DNA of 64,000 nucleotides from Gimesia chilikensis (lineage in GTDB: Bacteria > Planctomycetota > Planctomycetia > Planctomycetales > Planctomycetaceae). Below, one piece after another: positions 37,500 through 45,594 of the stretch; within the stretch, counting starts at the first letter, position 1; the number at the start of each line of letters is the position of its first letter. Position numbers and translations under genes: made by a program. The stretch is from contig NZ_VTSR01000014.1 in NCBI RefSeq assembly GCF_008329715.1, forward strand, positions 124,001-188,000. The letters are read 5' to 3'. The notes beneath the pieces are model-generated. The model worked only from the letters and a program-made list of their open reading frames with translations, was not told where the DNA came from and ran no database searches.

Positions 37500-38186
37500 A
37501 TGGGTCTTGATGGCGTCGAACTTGTCATGGCGATTGAAGACAGATTCGGTATCACGATACCGGACTCCGTCTATTCAGAAATACGCACGGTTGATGATTT
37601 GGTTGGATTCTGCCTCGATCGCATTCACGCCGCTGAGACAGTGTGTTGCCCTTCGTTGTCCAGTTTTCTCTCGTTGCGATGTCTCGTGCGTGAGATCAGA
37701 AATGATCCTGACCTGCGATTACGCCCACGAGACAATGTCGAAACAGTGCTGGATGAATCTGATCGAAAACGTCTTTGGCAGCAACTACCCGAGTTGCTGG
37801 AATCGCATCCGCGTGAGCTGAGACGACCTGCCTGGTTGCGCAAGACTCTGATAGTGTTCGTTCTGAGTTTCCCGATTGTGTTGATGGCATTCCTTCCGTG
37901 GCACATTGAAATACTGGCGTTGATCTGGTTGGCAACTATCGCATTGGGCATTATTCTCCATTGGCTCACTCTAAGCATGCGGACCCGGACGCCAGACAGA
38001 TATACGACGTTTGGAGAGATCACAAAACGGATCGTGGGAGTGACTGTCGCAACGAATCCACCTGCCGAAACAGATTACGACACCGTGTTTTCAATCATCA
38101 AAGAAATTGTTATCGATCAACTCGGCGTCGATGATGACGAGGTTGTTCCCTCCGCCCGATTTATACAAGACCTCGGCTTGGACTGA
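37500..38186 (+). CDS. ACP-like membrane protein with the two carrier-domain halves in reversed order
   Basis: 228 residues. Residues 1-42 (MGLDGVELVMAIEDRFGI, then IRTVDDLVGFCLDRI) match the second half of an acyl carrier protein from the DSL motif onward, but the phosphopantetheine serine is Gly5. Residues ~192-228 (FSIIKEIVIDQLGV, EVVPSARFIQDLGLD) match the first half of an ACP and stop exactly at DLGLD, where the serine would follow. Between them is a Cys/Arg-rich helical region and a two-helix membrane hairpin (116-134, 137-157). An in-frame TAA just upstream of the ATG excludes a longer N-terminus. Could be a circularly permuted ACP-like fold with no prosthetic group, or two truncated ACPs. 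Function unknown. Confidence 0.7.
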   Translation: MGLDGVELVMAIEDRFGITIPDSVYSEIRTVDDLVGFCLDRIHAAETVCCPSLSSFLSLRCLVREIRNDPDLRLRPRDNVETVLDESDRKRLWQQLPELLESHPRELRRPAWLRKTLIVFVLSFPIVLMAFLPWHIEILALIWLATIALGIILHWLTLSMRTRTPDRYTTFGEITKRIVGVTVATNPPAETDYDTVFSIIKEIVIDQLGVDDDEVVPSARFIQDLGLD

Positions 38187-38257
38187 CACATTTCAAGACA
38201 ATGCACGCTCAGCCTCCGGTAAAAACAATACCAGAAAACCAGCCTGGAATCACAAAC

Positions 38258-38797
38258 ATGCGTTTTGGAAACCCGTCCACTTTTGCCATCGACGTCATGA
38301 ACGAACCCCACCTGACGGTCCCGTCAGCCGTCTGGGGGCGAATGTGTATTCGCCTGCCAGAGGCGACCATCGGCGATTATGCTGACGAAAACTGCGCGCT
38401 CTTTCCCGTTTACCGTCAGTTTTCTACCTTGGTCGAGTCCCTCGAATCCCGTTGGGACGAGGCCTTTCACGACTGGTCCGACGAGCAGATCTTCCAGAAA
38501 TTATATGAGGTACTCTGGCAGGGAGGCAGCAGCAATGCGGAAGCAGGCCGAGGACTGATTCGATTTGGAAAGTTCTACTTCCTGGACAACCAGTCGGGAG
38601 AACAGTTCAACGGTTATTTTTCATTCTTAGTCCGTCGACCCAATGGCACCGTCACGATCCTTTACAAACTCCGCGACTACCAGCACAACAATGGCCCACA
38701 AGGAGCAGCTACCATCAATCAAGCGGAATTCTGCGACACGGTCAGACAGTTTCTCGACTGGTTCGATTCAGAACAGAAACGCCTGCAGGGGGAATAA
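38258..38797 (+). CDS. Imm42-like immunity protein (tentative)
   Basis: 179 residues, soluble, acidic. The N-terminus MRFGNPSTFAIDV followed by WGRMCIRLP and IGDYADE resembles the Imm42 family of polymorphic-toxin immunity proteins (IGxPxxFAIE ... WGxF ... IGD). The ATG here begins the conserved part and has GGA nine bases upstream; an ATG at 38201 adds 19 residues. No toxin gene is adjacent, so it would be an orphan immunity gene. The family call is from memory of the pattern. Confidence 0.5.
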   Translation: MRFGNPSTFAIDVMNEPHLTVPSAVWGRMCIRLPEATIGDYADENCALFPVYRQFSTLVESLESRWDEAFHDWSDEQIFQKLYEVLWQGGSSNAEAGRGLIRFGKFYFLDNQSGEQFNGYFSFLVRRPNGTVTILYKLRDYQHNNGPQGAATINQAEFCDTVRQFLDWFDSEQKRLQGE

Positions 38798-38841
38798 GTA
38801 CCAGAGAATATAACTGAGGAACAAAACGAGTATTCTATGGT

Positions 38842-39333
38842 TCATTTATTCCCAGTTATTACTACATCAGGGAAATCTCGAATCCATTTGTCGTCACATC
38901 CCTCAAGTTTATAAAATGCAATTATTTTTGCAATTATCTCCTCCGCAACGTCAATAATTGCTTCCGTACCTCCAGAGAGTGCCTCTTTTTCATAAGGGTA
39001 ACGTGCAGAAACGAATAGTGTGTCGAATTTATCTATTAAGTAGTCTCGATATGGTTGAATCCCAAGCTGATTGCGTATCGCTTTTGGTATTTTATCAAAC
39101 AGCTCTGAAAGATTGTGAGTGTGAGCGCCTGCGTATCGATAATGTTCGGCCATATATGGCTCGTCTGTTGTACTCTGAGGGCCATCAATCTCAGCATTGA
39201 AGCTCTTGAACAAGATTTCCAGACCGACACCAACGTTAACCATAGAAGGAGAATAGAGGTTATTATCCCAAAGTAGGCGTGAACTTCGAATGAAATCATA
39301 TGCTGCTTCTATCATCCACGGTCTGAAATCCAT
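38842..39333 (-). CDS. HEPN-like domain protein
   Basis: 163 residues, all-helical, AT-rich. AAYDFIRSSRLLWDNNLYSP at the N-terminus, THNLSELFDKIP in the middle and SARYPYEKEALSGG near residue 109 resemble HEPN proteins, which include RNases and their inactive relatives. The classical RxxxxH RNase motif is not evident, so it may be a non-catalytic or nucleotide-binding-partner type. AGGAG eight bases before the ATG. No nucleotidyltransferase (MNT) partner adjacent. Confidence 0.55.
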   Translation of the reverse strand: MDFRPWMIEAAYDFIRSSRLLWDNNLYSPSMVNVGVGLEILFKSFNAEIDGPQSTTDEPYMAEHYRYAGAHTHNLSELFDKIPKAIRNQLGIQPYRDYLIDKFDTLFVSARYPYEKEALSGGTEAIIDVAEEIIAKIIAFYKLEGCDDKWIRDFPDVVITGNK

Positions 39334-39447
39334 TTAAATGCTCCTGTTTAGTTCAACTGAGTTTCTAATGTCTTAAGTTTAGAGCTATTTTATAGCCTAT
39401 GGGTTCGCAAACAATAAAATAACACCTCGAAACAAACTGAGTTAAAA

Positions 39448-39795
39448 ATGGCAGGAACACTGGTATTATCACAAGACTTATGCTGGATGCCAGCCGGCTG
39501 GATTTATGATGCTGCGCTGGAGCATCTAGCCGTGCTTCTGAACGAACAGGATGAAAAGTTAAGTGAGTTGTTCCGCAATTCTCTCATGGAAGTGAATGGT
39601 GGATTCTTAAGCCTTGAGGAAGCACCCATTGCTGATCTGAAATTGATCGAAAATGCTCTCGGAACAATGATCGAAATGGTCAAGACAGCAGGACCTGATG
39701 CAATGTTTTATCCTAAATTCTTCGATGGTTATGTGAATCATCTGGAAGAGTTGGGGAGACTGTTAGCTCAACGGCTCAAAGCAGACCAGGTCTAA
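39448..39795 (+). CDS. Small hypothetical protein
   Basis: 115 residues, helical and acidic. Begins LVLSQDLCWMPAGWIYDAAL and includes a long amphipathic helix (LKLIENALGTMIEMVKTA). Not recognised. Its size and company fit an orphan immunity protein, but nothing specific supports this. Confidence 0.5.
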   Translation: MAGTLVLSQDLCWMPAGWIYDAALEHLAVLLNEQDEKLSELFRNSLMEVNGGFLSLEEAPIADLKLIENALGTMIEMVKTAGPDAMFYPKFFDGYVNHLEELGRLLAQRLKADQV

Positions 39796-39823
39796 CCCCT
39801 TTTCAAACTACGCACCATTTATA

Positions 39824-40321
39824 TCAAAGAGACGAACGATAGCCCTGGATCATAGTCTCAGTACATTCCGCATAGTTGCTTAGTAATGTCCGTAGACCAT
39901 CGATGTTGGGTAAGCCAACGAGTTCTGCAAAAACAATCGCCTCATTTGCTTCTTGTCTATCGCCGCCGTATTCCCAGACATGCAGCACAATCATCTCGAA
40001 GATGGCGTTGTCTATCGAACGAATCGTTTCATACTCATTCGGGCATTCCGCATACCATGAAATGCATTCATGGGGATTGCTATTCAAATCGAGTGCGTAA
40101 AGTTTTTCTGAGTGCTGCCACAGAGGAAGTAATTTTCGCTCGAAAAAGGTTGTCCAGTCGCCGGGCTTGTCAGGCCATCCCTGAGAATAAAAGTTAGACG
40201 GTTGTTCAAAGTATTCTTGAAACGGGCCAATCTGAAGAGTGCCAGCAAATAATTGTTTGAGCTCAGACCGGATGGCCAACTCATCAATCTCACTGATTCG
40301 ATCTTCGTTGAGAACGTGCAT
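39824..40321 (-). CDS. Hypothetical protein, immunity-type (unrecognised)
   Basis: 165 residues, soluble, rich in Trp/Tyr/Glu. Notable stretch: LLPLWQHSEKLYALDL, then ECISWYAECPNEYETI and MIVLHVWEYGGDRQEA. The pattern of a surface load residue list followed by repeated aromatic residues recalls SUKH/SMI1-type immunity proteins, without a decisive motif. AT-rich relative to the region average. No SD motif of note before the ATG. Confidence 0.5.
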   Translation of the reverse strand: MHVLNEDRISEIDELAIRSELKQLFAGTLQIGPFQEYFEQPSNFYSQGWPDKPGDWTTFFERKLLPLWQHSEKLYALDLNSNPHECISWYAECPNEYETIRSIDNAIFEMIVLHVWEYGGDRQEANEAIVFAELVGLPNIDGLRTLLSNYAECTETMIQGYRSSL

Positions 40322-40662
40322 TCAATTCAACTTTCATACGAAGGTGTGCTGGTCTAGATCCAATAATTGCTGGTGGTCTCATGTAAAATAATAATATTGG
40401 ATGATAATGTTATCAGCTCCATTAATCATTGAGACTTGCATCTTTATCTGCCCCACAAACCCGATTCAAATATCCCACCAGCGGCCCCGGTTCATTAATT
40501 CCCACCCAAATTCCTTCCCCACAGTTGCCCCCTGTCTCAAATTCGATTCTCATAGAACCACAGACACAGTAATTCCCCCAGTCAGAAACCACGTGGCAAC
40601 TTCCTGCTCCGTGCGCCTCTGTCTGCACCCCTGTTAATCGACGCGCTTTGAGGAACATCCTG
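40322..40662. other. Intergenic region before the SGNH hydrolase gene
   Basis: 341 bases. The first ~120 are AT-rich without structure; the second half is the first copy of a duplicated leader (listed). No gene seen. Confidence 0.5.
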
Positions 40663-40680
40663 ATGCAGCTGTTACGGTCC
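40520..40680 (+). repeat. Duplicated leader-plus-start region, copy 1
   Basis: Collinear with 42181-42341. Shared blocks in order: CACAGTTGCCC, TCTCAT, CACAGTAAT, CCACGT, GTGCGCCTCTGTC, GAGGAA, then coding starts ATGCAGCTGTTACGGTCC and ATGCATGAGTTACTGTCC, and TTGATCCTG. The duplication covers the leader, ribosome site and about ten codons, so two unrelated genes begin with related sequence. Confidence 0.75.
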
Positions 40681-42123
40681 ACGTTGATCCTGTCTCTGGC
40701 CCTGGTCGCCTGGAGTTCTGACCTCTTCGCACAGCAAACCCCGAAATTCGCTCCGGTGAAACCCGCCGGCGATCCGGCGACCTTCGGGGCGAACATTCAG
40801 CGGACCATGACCCTGCTGGCCACCAGCACGCCGGAAAGACGCAATCGGGTCCGCATCCTGTTCTACGGCCAGTCCGTCACCCGCAATCCGTGGTGGGAAG
40901 ACGTGGCGAATGACCTCCGCCAGCGGTTTCCGCACGCCGACCTCGAAATCGAAAATCGCGCCATCGGCGGCTATGGCGGACCGGTCCTGATCAACACCGC
41001 CGAATTTGATCTCTATCCCTTCTACCCGGACCTGGTGATCTTTCACGTCTGGTCCGGGGTGGAAACCGGCCACCAGGAAAAAATCATCCGCCGCATCCGT
41101 GAGCGGACCACCGCCGAGGTCCTGCTCTGGACCAGTAACCTGCGCTGGCCGAGTACCGTCCCGCCGGACGGCGATCCGCAGCATCCCGACGTGCTGGCCA
41201 AAGACGCGCAGGATCAGGCGATTTCCGATCTCTACTTTCGCCTGGGCCGCGAACTCAATTGTGAAGTGGCCGACGTCCGCACCGGCATGCAACATTATCT
41301 CAAACAAAATAACCTGGTGGTGAAAGACACCCTCCGCGACACGGTGCACCCGAACAAATTAGGAAACTTCCTCATCGCCGAGCTGGTCAAACCGCATCTC
41401 CGCTATGATCCCAGCTTTCCCGATGACAAGTGGAAAGACCTTGTTACCGAAATCCCCGTGAATGATCCCCGTCTCCAGCACAAAGACGACGGCTCCCTGA
41501 CCCTGAATTTTCAGGGCAACCGCATCGACGTGATCGCAGCTCCCGGTGACGTTGCTCCCAGTGACGCAGCGAAAGCTGACGTGCTGCTGGACGGGAAATC
41601 CCCCTCACAATTCCAGGAGCTCTATTATCATACCCGCCCCAGCCCCACGCCCGTCGCGGGACGCCCGGCCTTCAATCGCATCGATCATCGGGCCCCGCTG
41701 CAGGTGGAAACCTGGACCGCCCGCATCTTCGAATGCGATCTGGAAAAGGATGTGCTGCGGTATGAAGTCAGCGGCTCCAAAACGGGTCCCGACGGCACCG
41801 GCGATCACAAACAGCGTTTCGTTTCCCACTCCGGTCGCGTGGTGATCGAACCCCGGATGTGGATGGTCAACTGGTCCCTGCGGTATCGCAAACAGAGTCT
41901 GCCTGAGGATTACAAAGTCACCTGGGAAACAAAACCGCTGTTTGTAGACGTCTGGCAATCCCCGGCGGTCACAGACCCTGCCAAAGAATATCCCACAGTC
42001 CTCGCCCAGGGCTTCAAAAACGGCGACCACAGCCTGACACTCAAGCCACAGACCCCAGGCAAACTCCCCGTCAAAGCCTTCCGGATCTATCGACCGCCGT
42101 TGAAAGTTTCCGCTGAAGAATAA
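40663..42123 (+). CDS. Secreted SGNH-type hydrolase
   Basis: 486 residues with a signal peptide ending near LFAQQ (residue 25). SGNH blocks: LFYGQSVTRNPWW (S71 nucleophile), GGYGG (~102-106, oxyanion glycine) and DTVHPNKLGN (Asp-x-x-His-like pair around 227-230). After the hydrolase (~to 255) comes a beta-rich region without a known family. Likely an exported esterase acting on acetylated polysaccharide. GAGGA eight bases before the ATG decides the start over a TTG five codons earlier. Confidence 0.8.
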   Translation: MQLLRSTLILSLALVAWSSDLFAQQTPKFAPVKPAGDPATFGANIQRTMTLLATSTPERRNRVRILFYGQSVTRNPWWEDVANDLRQRFPHADLEIENRAIGGYGGPVLINTAEFDLYPFYPDLVIFHVWSGVETGHQEKIIRRIRERTTAEVLLWTSNLRWPSTVPPDGDPQHPDVLAKDAQDQAISDLYFRLGRELNCEVADVRTGMQHYLKQNNLVVKDTLRDTVHPNKLGNFLIAELVKPHLRYDPSFPDDKWKDLVTEIPVNDPRLQHKDDGSLTLNFQGNRIDVIAAPGDVAPSDAAKADVLLDGKSPSQFQELYYHTRPSPTPVAGRPAFNRIDHRAPLQVETWTARIFECDLEKDVLRYEVSGSKTGPDGTGDHKQRFVSHSGRVVIEPRMWMVNWSLRYRKQSLPEDYKVTWETKPLFVDVWQSPAVTDPAKEYPTVLAQGFKNGDHSLTLKPQTPGKLPVKAFRIYRPPLKVSAEE

Positions 42124-42144
42124 AAGGGGGTAAGAAAGCGCTTT

Positions 42145-42179
42145 CAACAAAAGATTTGAATTCTCCGGTTCTTTTGTTG
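42145..42179 (+). terminator. Possible terminator hairpin after the SGNH gene
   Basis: CAACAAAAG pairs with CTTTTGTTG (9 bp) across a 17-base loop, 22 bases after the stop codon. The loop is large and there is no T-tract beyond the stem, so termination is uncertain. Confidence 0.35.
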
Positions 42180-42180
42180 T

Positions 42181-42341
42181 CACAGTTGCCCTCCGCACTA
42201 ATTTCGAGTCTCATGTAATCGCAGGCACAGTAATGATCAACGACGGAGGCCACGTTGCGCTTTGAGGGAAGTGCGCCTCTGTCCGCTCGCATGACTATCG
42301 CACCAGCATGAGGAATTCCCATGATGCATGAGTTACTGTCC
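42181..42341 (+). repeat. Duplicated leader-plus-start region, copy 2
   Basis: Second copy of the element at 40520-40680, in the same orientation 1.66 kb downstream. Precedes and includes the start of a small membrane protein gene. Confidence 0.75.
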
Positions 42342-42602
42342 CTGTTGATCCTGGCCCAGGAAGAGAAAACCGAGAGTGTTGCCATTCACGCGATCGTTCC
42401 GTTTGTGGTGGGGACCGTTTTAATCCTGATGGGCCGCCATAATATTGTCAATCGGACGGCTCAAGGCAAAAAAACAATCGGCGGCAAGATGCTGGGAATC
42501 AAGACCGACTACGAAGGCACCTCAGCCGTCCAAATGGGCTGGATCCGCATTCTGTGCGGGATGCTTATGATCGGCGTGGGTATCTATCTCATTATGAAAT
42601 AG
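42321..42602 (+). CDS. Small two-helix membrane protein
   Basis: 93 residues: amphipathic N-terminus, helix 1 (IHAIVPFVVGTVLILMG), a basic/glycine-rich loop (TAQGKKTIGGKMLGIKTDYE) and helix 2 (ILCGMLMIGVGIYLIM). GAGGA seven bases before the first of two adjacent ATGs. No family recognised. The gene's first codons come from a duplicated leader shared with the SGNH gene. Confidence 0.65.
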   Translation: MMHELLSLLILAQEEKTESVAIHAIVPFVVGTVLILMGRHNIVNRTAQGKKTIGGKMLGIKTDYEGTSAVQMGWIRILCGMLMIGVGIYLIMK

Positions 42603-42694
42603 CCAGGGACGGTGCAGAATTGTAACGCCCGGTGCTGCTTGCTTCTAAGATTACGGTTACAGTCAGAGATACGAATCTTATCATCGGAGAAAAC

Positions 42695-43489
42695 ATGCTG
42701 GGTGCGATCGCGGGTGACATCATCGGCTCCGTTTACGAAGGACGGAAACAGTGGATGCTCGAGCGGCATACCGACTTTGAACCGCTGTTCGCGCGGAAGG
42801 CCCGCTTTACGGATGATACCGTGCTGACGGTCGCTGTCGCAGATTATCTGCTCAACGGCGGCAACCTGGTGGAAACGCTCAAGTCTTACACGCAGACCTA
42901 TCCCCGGGCCGGCTACGGGAAAGCTTATCTGGAATGGGCCTTCGGCGAGGATGAATTGCCCTACAACAGCTTCGGCAACGGTTCCGCGATGCGCGTCAGC
43001 CCGGTTGCCTGGGCGTACTCTTCACTGGATGAAGTACTGCACTATGCCCGAGAGACGGCAGCCGTCACACACAATCATCCCGAGGGCATCAAGGGAGCCC
43101 AGGCCGTGGCCGCCAGCATCTTCCTCGCACGCACCGGTTCGACAAAACAGGAGATCGCGCACTTTATCTCCGGGCGGTTCAACTACCATCTGGACGACAC
43201 CATCGAACGTATCCGCTGGACTTACAACTTCGATTCCTCCTGCCAGGGGTCTGTCCCCCAGGCGATCCTAGCTGCCCTGGAATCGACTGACTTCGAAAAC
43301 GCGGTCCGCCTCGCCGTCTCTCTCGGCGGTGACTGTGACACGCTGGCCTCAATCGCCGGTGCCATCGCCGAAGCCCTGTACCACGGCGTTCCCGCAACAA
43401 TCGCCACGCAGGCCCGCGCACACCTGGACGATGATCTGACACACGTGCTGGATTCCTTTAATGCGACCTACCTCCAGAACCAGAATTAA
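42695..43489 (+). CDS. ADP-ribosylglycohydrolase family protein
   Basis: 264 residues, DraG/ARH3-like helical fold. Dinuclear Mg site residues are present: GAIAGDIIGSVYEG at the N-terminus, FTDDTVLT (T39, D40, D41) and GGDCDTLASIAGAIAEA near the C-terminus. The enzyme should remove ADP-ribose from a modified target; no ADP-ribosyltransferase is nearby. In the immunity-gene setting it could reverse toxin-mediated ADP-ribosylation, but a metabolic role is equally possible. GGAGA precedes the ATG. Confidence 0.88.
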   Translation: MLGAIAGDIIGSVYEGRKQWMLERHTDFEPLFARKARFTDDTVLTVAVADYLLNGGNLVETLKSYTQTYPRAGYGKAYLEWAFGEDELPYNSFGNGSAMRVSPVAWAYSSLDEVLHYARETAAVTHNHPEGIKGAQAVAASIFLARTGSTKQEIAHFISGRFNYHLDDTIERIRWTYNFDSSCQGSVPQAILAALESTDFENAVRLAVSLGGDCDTLASIAGAIAEALYHGVPATIATQARAHLDDDLTHVLDSFNATYLQNQN

Positions 43490-43585
43490 CCGGATCACGG
43501 GTTGGTATGATAGAACAGAATGAAGCATTAGAAATTTCGAGGAGTCTGTTTACAGAGCCTGACTGAGGGAAAACCTGGAAATCAC

Positions 43586-44101
43586 ATGATTCAAAATAAA
43601 CGGCAACTGGTTGACGCAATCGAGGCGGCAGGACTGCCACAGAATTTACTGAAAATCTGGGACGGAGACGTTCCGGCACAATTGCGTTACACCTTACAGG
43701 ATCCCTCTTCATTCTTTGAGGCTTTCCTGATGCACCCTGAAGGATTTCCCTCGCCGGACGAACTCGTCATTCTCTGGCAGACCAATGGCGAATCGATCGT
43801 GGGCTATCTGTCAGTCACGGGAATATTTATCCGCAACTACCTGGAAGATGGCCCCGACGATTGCGATGTGCTCGGTTCCACATATCAGCAAATGTTGGGC
43901 GAGCTGTTCTCGAAACTCATCATGCGTGAAGTGCCAGATCAGGAACTGGCCGAGTGTGTTGATTTCCTGGACTTTCGATATTTACCTCAACTGCAGGGAT
44001 TTATGGCTCACAATCCCGACTGGGAAACCAACACAATCCCGTTCATTGCCGGATTAGAAGCCTCTGCCTCCCCACCTGATTCTGATTCAACATCCGGCTG
44101 A
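43586..44101 (+). CDS. Hypothetical protein, possibly immunity-type
   Basis: 171 residues, soluble, acidic. FPSPDELVILWQTNGESIVG resembles the start of SUKH/SMI1-like domains (x-P-x-x-L-x-x-x-x-x-x-N-G), followed by a helical C-terminal half (DQELAECVDFLDFRYLPQLQ). Gene lies 12 bases before the next, likely an operon. Not firmly recognised. Confidence 0.55.
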   Translation: MIQNKRQLVDAIEAAGLPQNLLKIWDGDVPAQLRYTLQDPSSFFEAFLMHPEGFPSPDELVILWQTNGESIVGYLSVTGIFIRNYLEDGPDDCDVLGSTYQQMLGELFSKLIMREVPDQELAECVDFLDFRYLPQLQGFMAHNPDWETNTIPFIAGLEASASPPDSDSTSG

Positions 44102-44112
44102 AAGAACCTCCA

Positions 44113-44715
44113 ATGGATATTCCAGAAATCTCACAAGAAATCAGAGAGCTGATTAATCAGTCCTTCTGGACTTCATCCAGTCTGGAACTCGCTGAACTGG
44201 TTGAGAACCGCACACAAGAAGTTGATCCGATTGAGTTTCTCGCTTTTAACTGTCTGAATTCTGCCCGTGGTACCATCGCGCAGTTGTTTTATCTTTCCTC
44301 ACATCTCTGGCAGCATTTTGATGCCGCTGCGGTGATCCAGCTGATTTCGCAGGTTCATCCCCGTCCGATGCCGGTCTGGGCCTGGGATGGTGGAGAATAT
44401 GGTGACGTAACTTTCTTCGTGAGAGATATGAACCTCAATATTTTCAAATGGACCACAAGACCAGAACTGGACTCACATGAAGCAGAGCAAATTCTGAAAT
44501 ATGGCAGAATCAACGCAGCACTGCTGGTTCCCAGATCGGATTGGGGTGACGAAGAAGATGCTGATGAGGAAGATCCCTATGAGGAATTGTGTATGCAGCG
44601 ACGTCAGGTATTGCGTCATCGAATACTAGGCGAATTTCCGGATCTCGACACAGAAGGCTGGGGCGAACCGGAATTGTCAGAATCGATCGACATGATCATC
44701 CGCGACAGGGGTTAG
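44113..44715 (+). CDS. Hypothetical protein with acidic linker
   Basis: 200 residues, soluble. A helical N-terminal half, then PMPVWAWDGGEYGDVTFFVR, and a very acidic stretch (WGDEEDADEEDPYEE) before a short C-terminal helix. Strong negative charge is common in immunity proteins that block basic nuclease toxins, but no family match is claimed. Follows the preceding gene after 11 bases. Confidence 0.55.
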   Translation: MDIPEISQEIRELINQSFWTSSSLELAELVENRTQEVDPIEFLAFNCLNSARGTIAQLFYLSSHLWQHFDAAAVIQLISQVHPRPMPVWAWDGGEYGDVTFFVRDMNLNIFKWTTRPELDSHEAEQILKYGRINAALLVPRSDWGDEEDADEEDPYEELCMQRRQVLRHRILGEFPDLDTEGWGEPELSESIDMIIRDRG

Positions 44716-44852
44716 TCGTCCGAATTAAGCCAGCAGCATTTCAGAGGACATCGGAGTTGCTGGCTGCCTGAAACCTCCTCTTCCCGTGCAATCAACAACC
44801 TTCTGCAATTCCCGAGAGACCTGCTGTGTTAAAGTCACTGGGAAGAAGATTT

Positions 44853-45479
44853 CTAACTTCGCTCTAAATCATCCTCAAAATACCATTTCCGAGACACCGA
44901 TTGATTTATCAGTAATTGGTAAACCGTGCAGTTCCGTTCGTGGTGGTGCCAGCTGGACCAGACCCAGCCTGTTCGTTCCGTGTTAACGTTCTCGCCGATA
45001 ACCGTTCTGACATGTTCTCCTGCTTTGAACTTCGCATGTTCGTCGGATTTCATACCCAGAGATTGAGCCCAGAAAGCTGTTGTCGATTGGGAGAAATGAT
45101 GGCAGCAGTGAATCAGAATTTTTGTTTGCAACTTCGAAAGTGCTTCTAGAATATGCCCTGTCCGGACAGGAACCGGTTGTTGAAGCCCCGCTTCCGTCTG
45201 CAACAGGCAGAAGATCACGCCGTTCTCTTCAGTCGATTTGCAGTTGACAATAAGAGGCTGGCCATCAGTCGAGAGATCATACTCGCTATATGGTTTATCC
45301 CACGAAAAGGATTCTAAAGTTCCGAGAAGAAAACGTGCGAGCCGATTTGCACAAATGCCTGGATTACTCCATCGAGTACAATGCTTTCCGACAGACAGAG
45401 TAGCATCTAACTCAAGTGATCTTCCCTCGTCAGAAAACAGTATCTCATACAACTGGATCTCAAAAATTTCTGTTTGCAT
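44853..45479 (-). CDS. Hypothetical protein with C-terminal SH3/KOW-like segment
   Basis: 208 residues. Ends with FKAGEHVRTVIG, then TGWVWSSWHHHERNCTVYQL and KWYFEDDLE, the layout of small planctomycete KOW/SH3-type barrels (KxGDRVRV ... GTVxxxxWHxxxxxxYxxLxxxxxxxxxYxxxDLE). The N-terminal ~140 residues are unrecognised. CAGG seven bases upstream supports this ATG over longer frames that run into the neighbour. Confidence 0.5.
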   Translation of the reverse strand: MQTEIFEIQLYEILFSDEGRSLELDATLSVGKHCTRWSNPGICANRLARFLLGTLESFSWDKPYSEYDLSTDGQPLIVNCKSTEENGVIFCLLQTEAGLQQPVPVRTGHILEALSKLQTKILIHCCHHFSQSTTAFWAQSLGMKSDEHAKFKAGEHVRTVIGENVNTERTGWVWSSWHHHERNCTVYQLLINQSVSRKWYFEDDLERS

Positions 45480-45594
45480 GAATTTACCTGCTGGTTCAAT
45501 CAAACAATAAAAGGTACCAGGTCCATTCAATCTTAATCCAGTCACTAATTTTGTTTCAGGCAGAGTAACGCGCAGATTGATAAATCTGGTGGAA

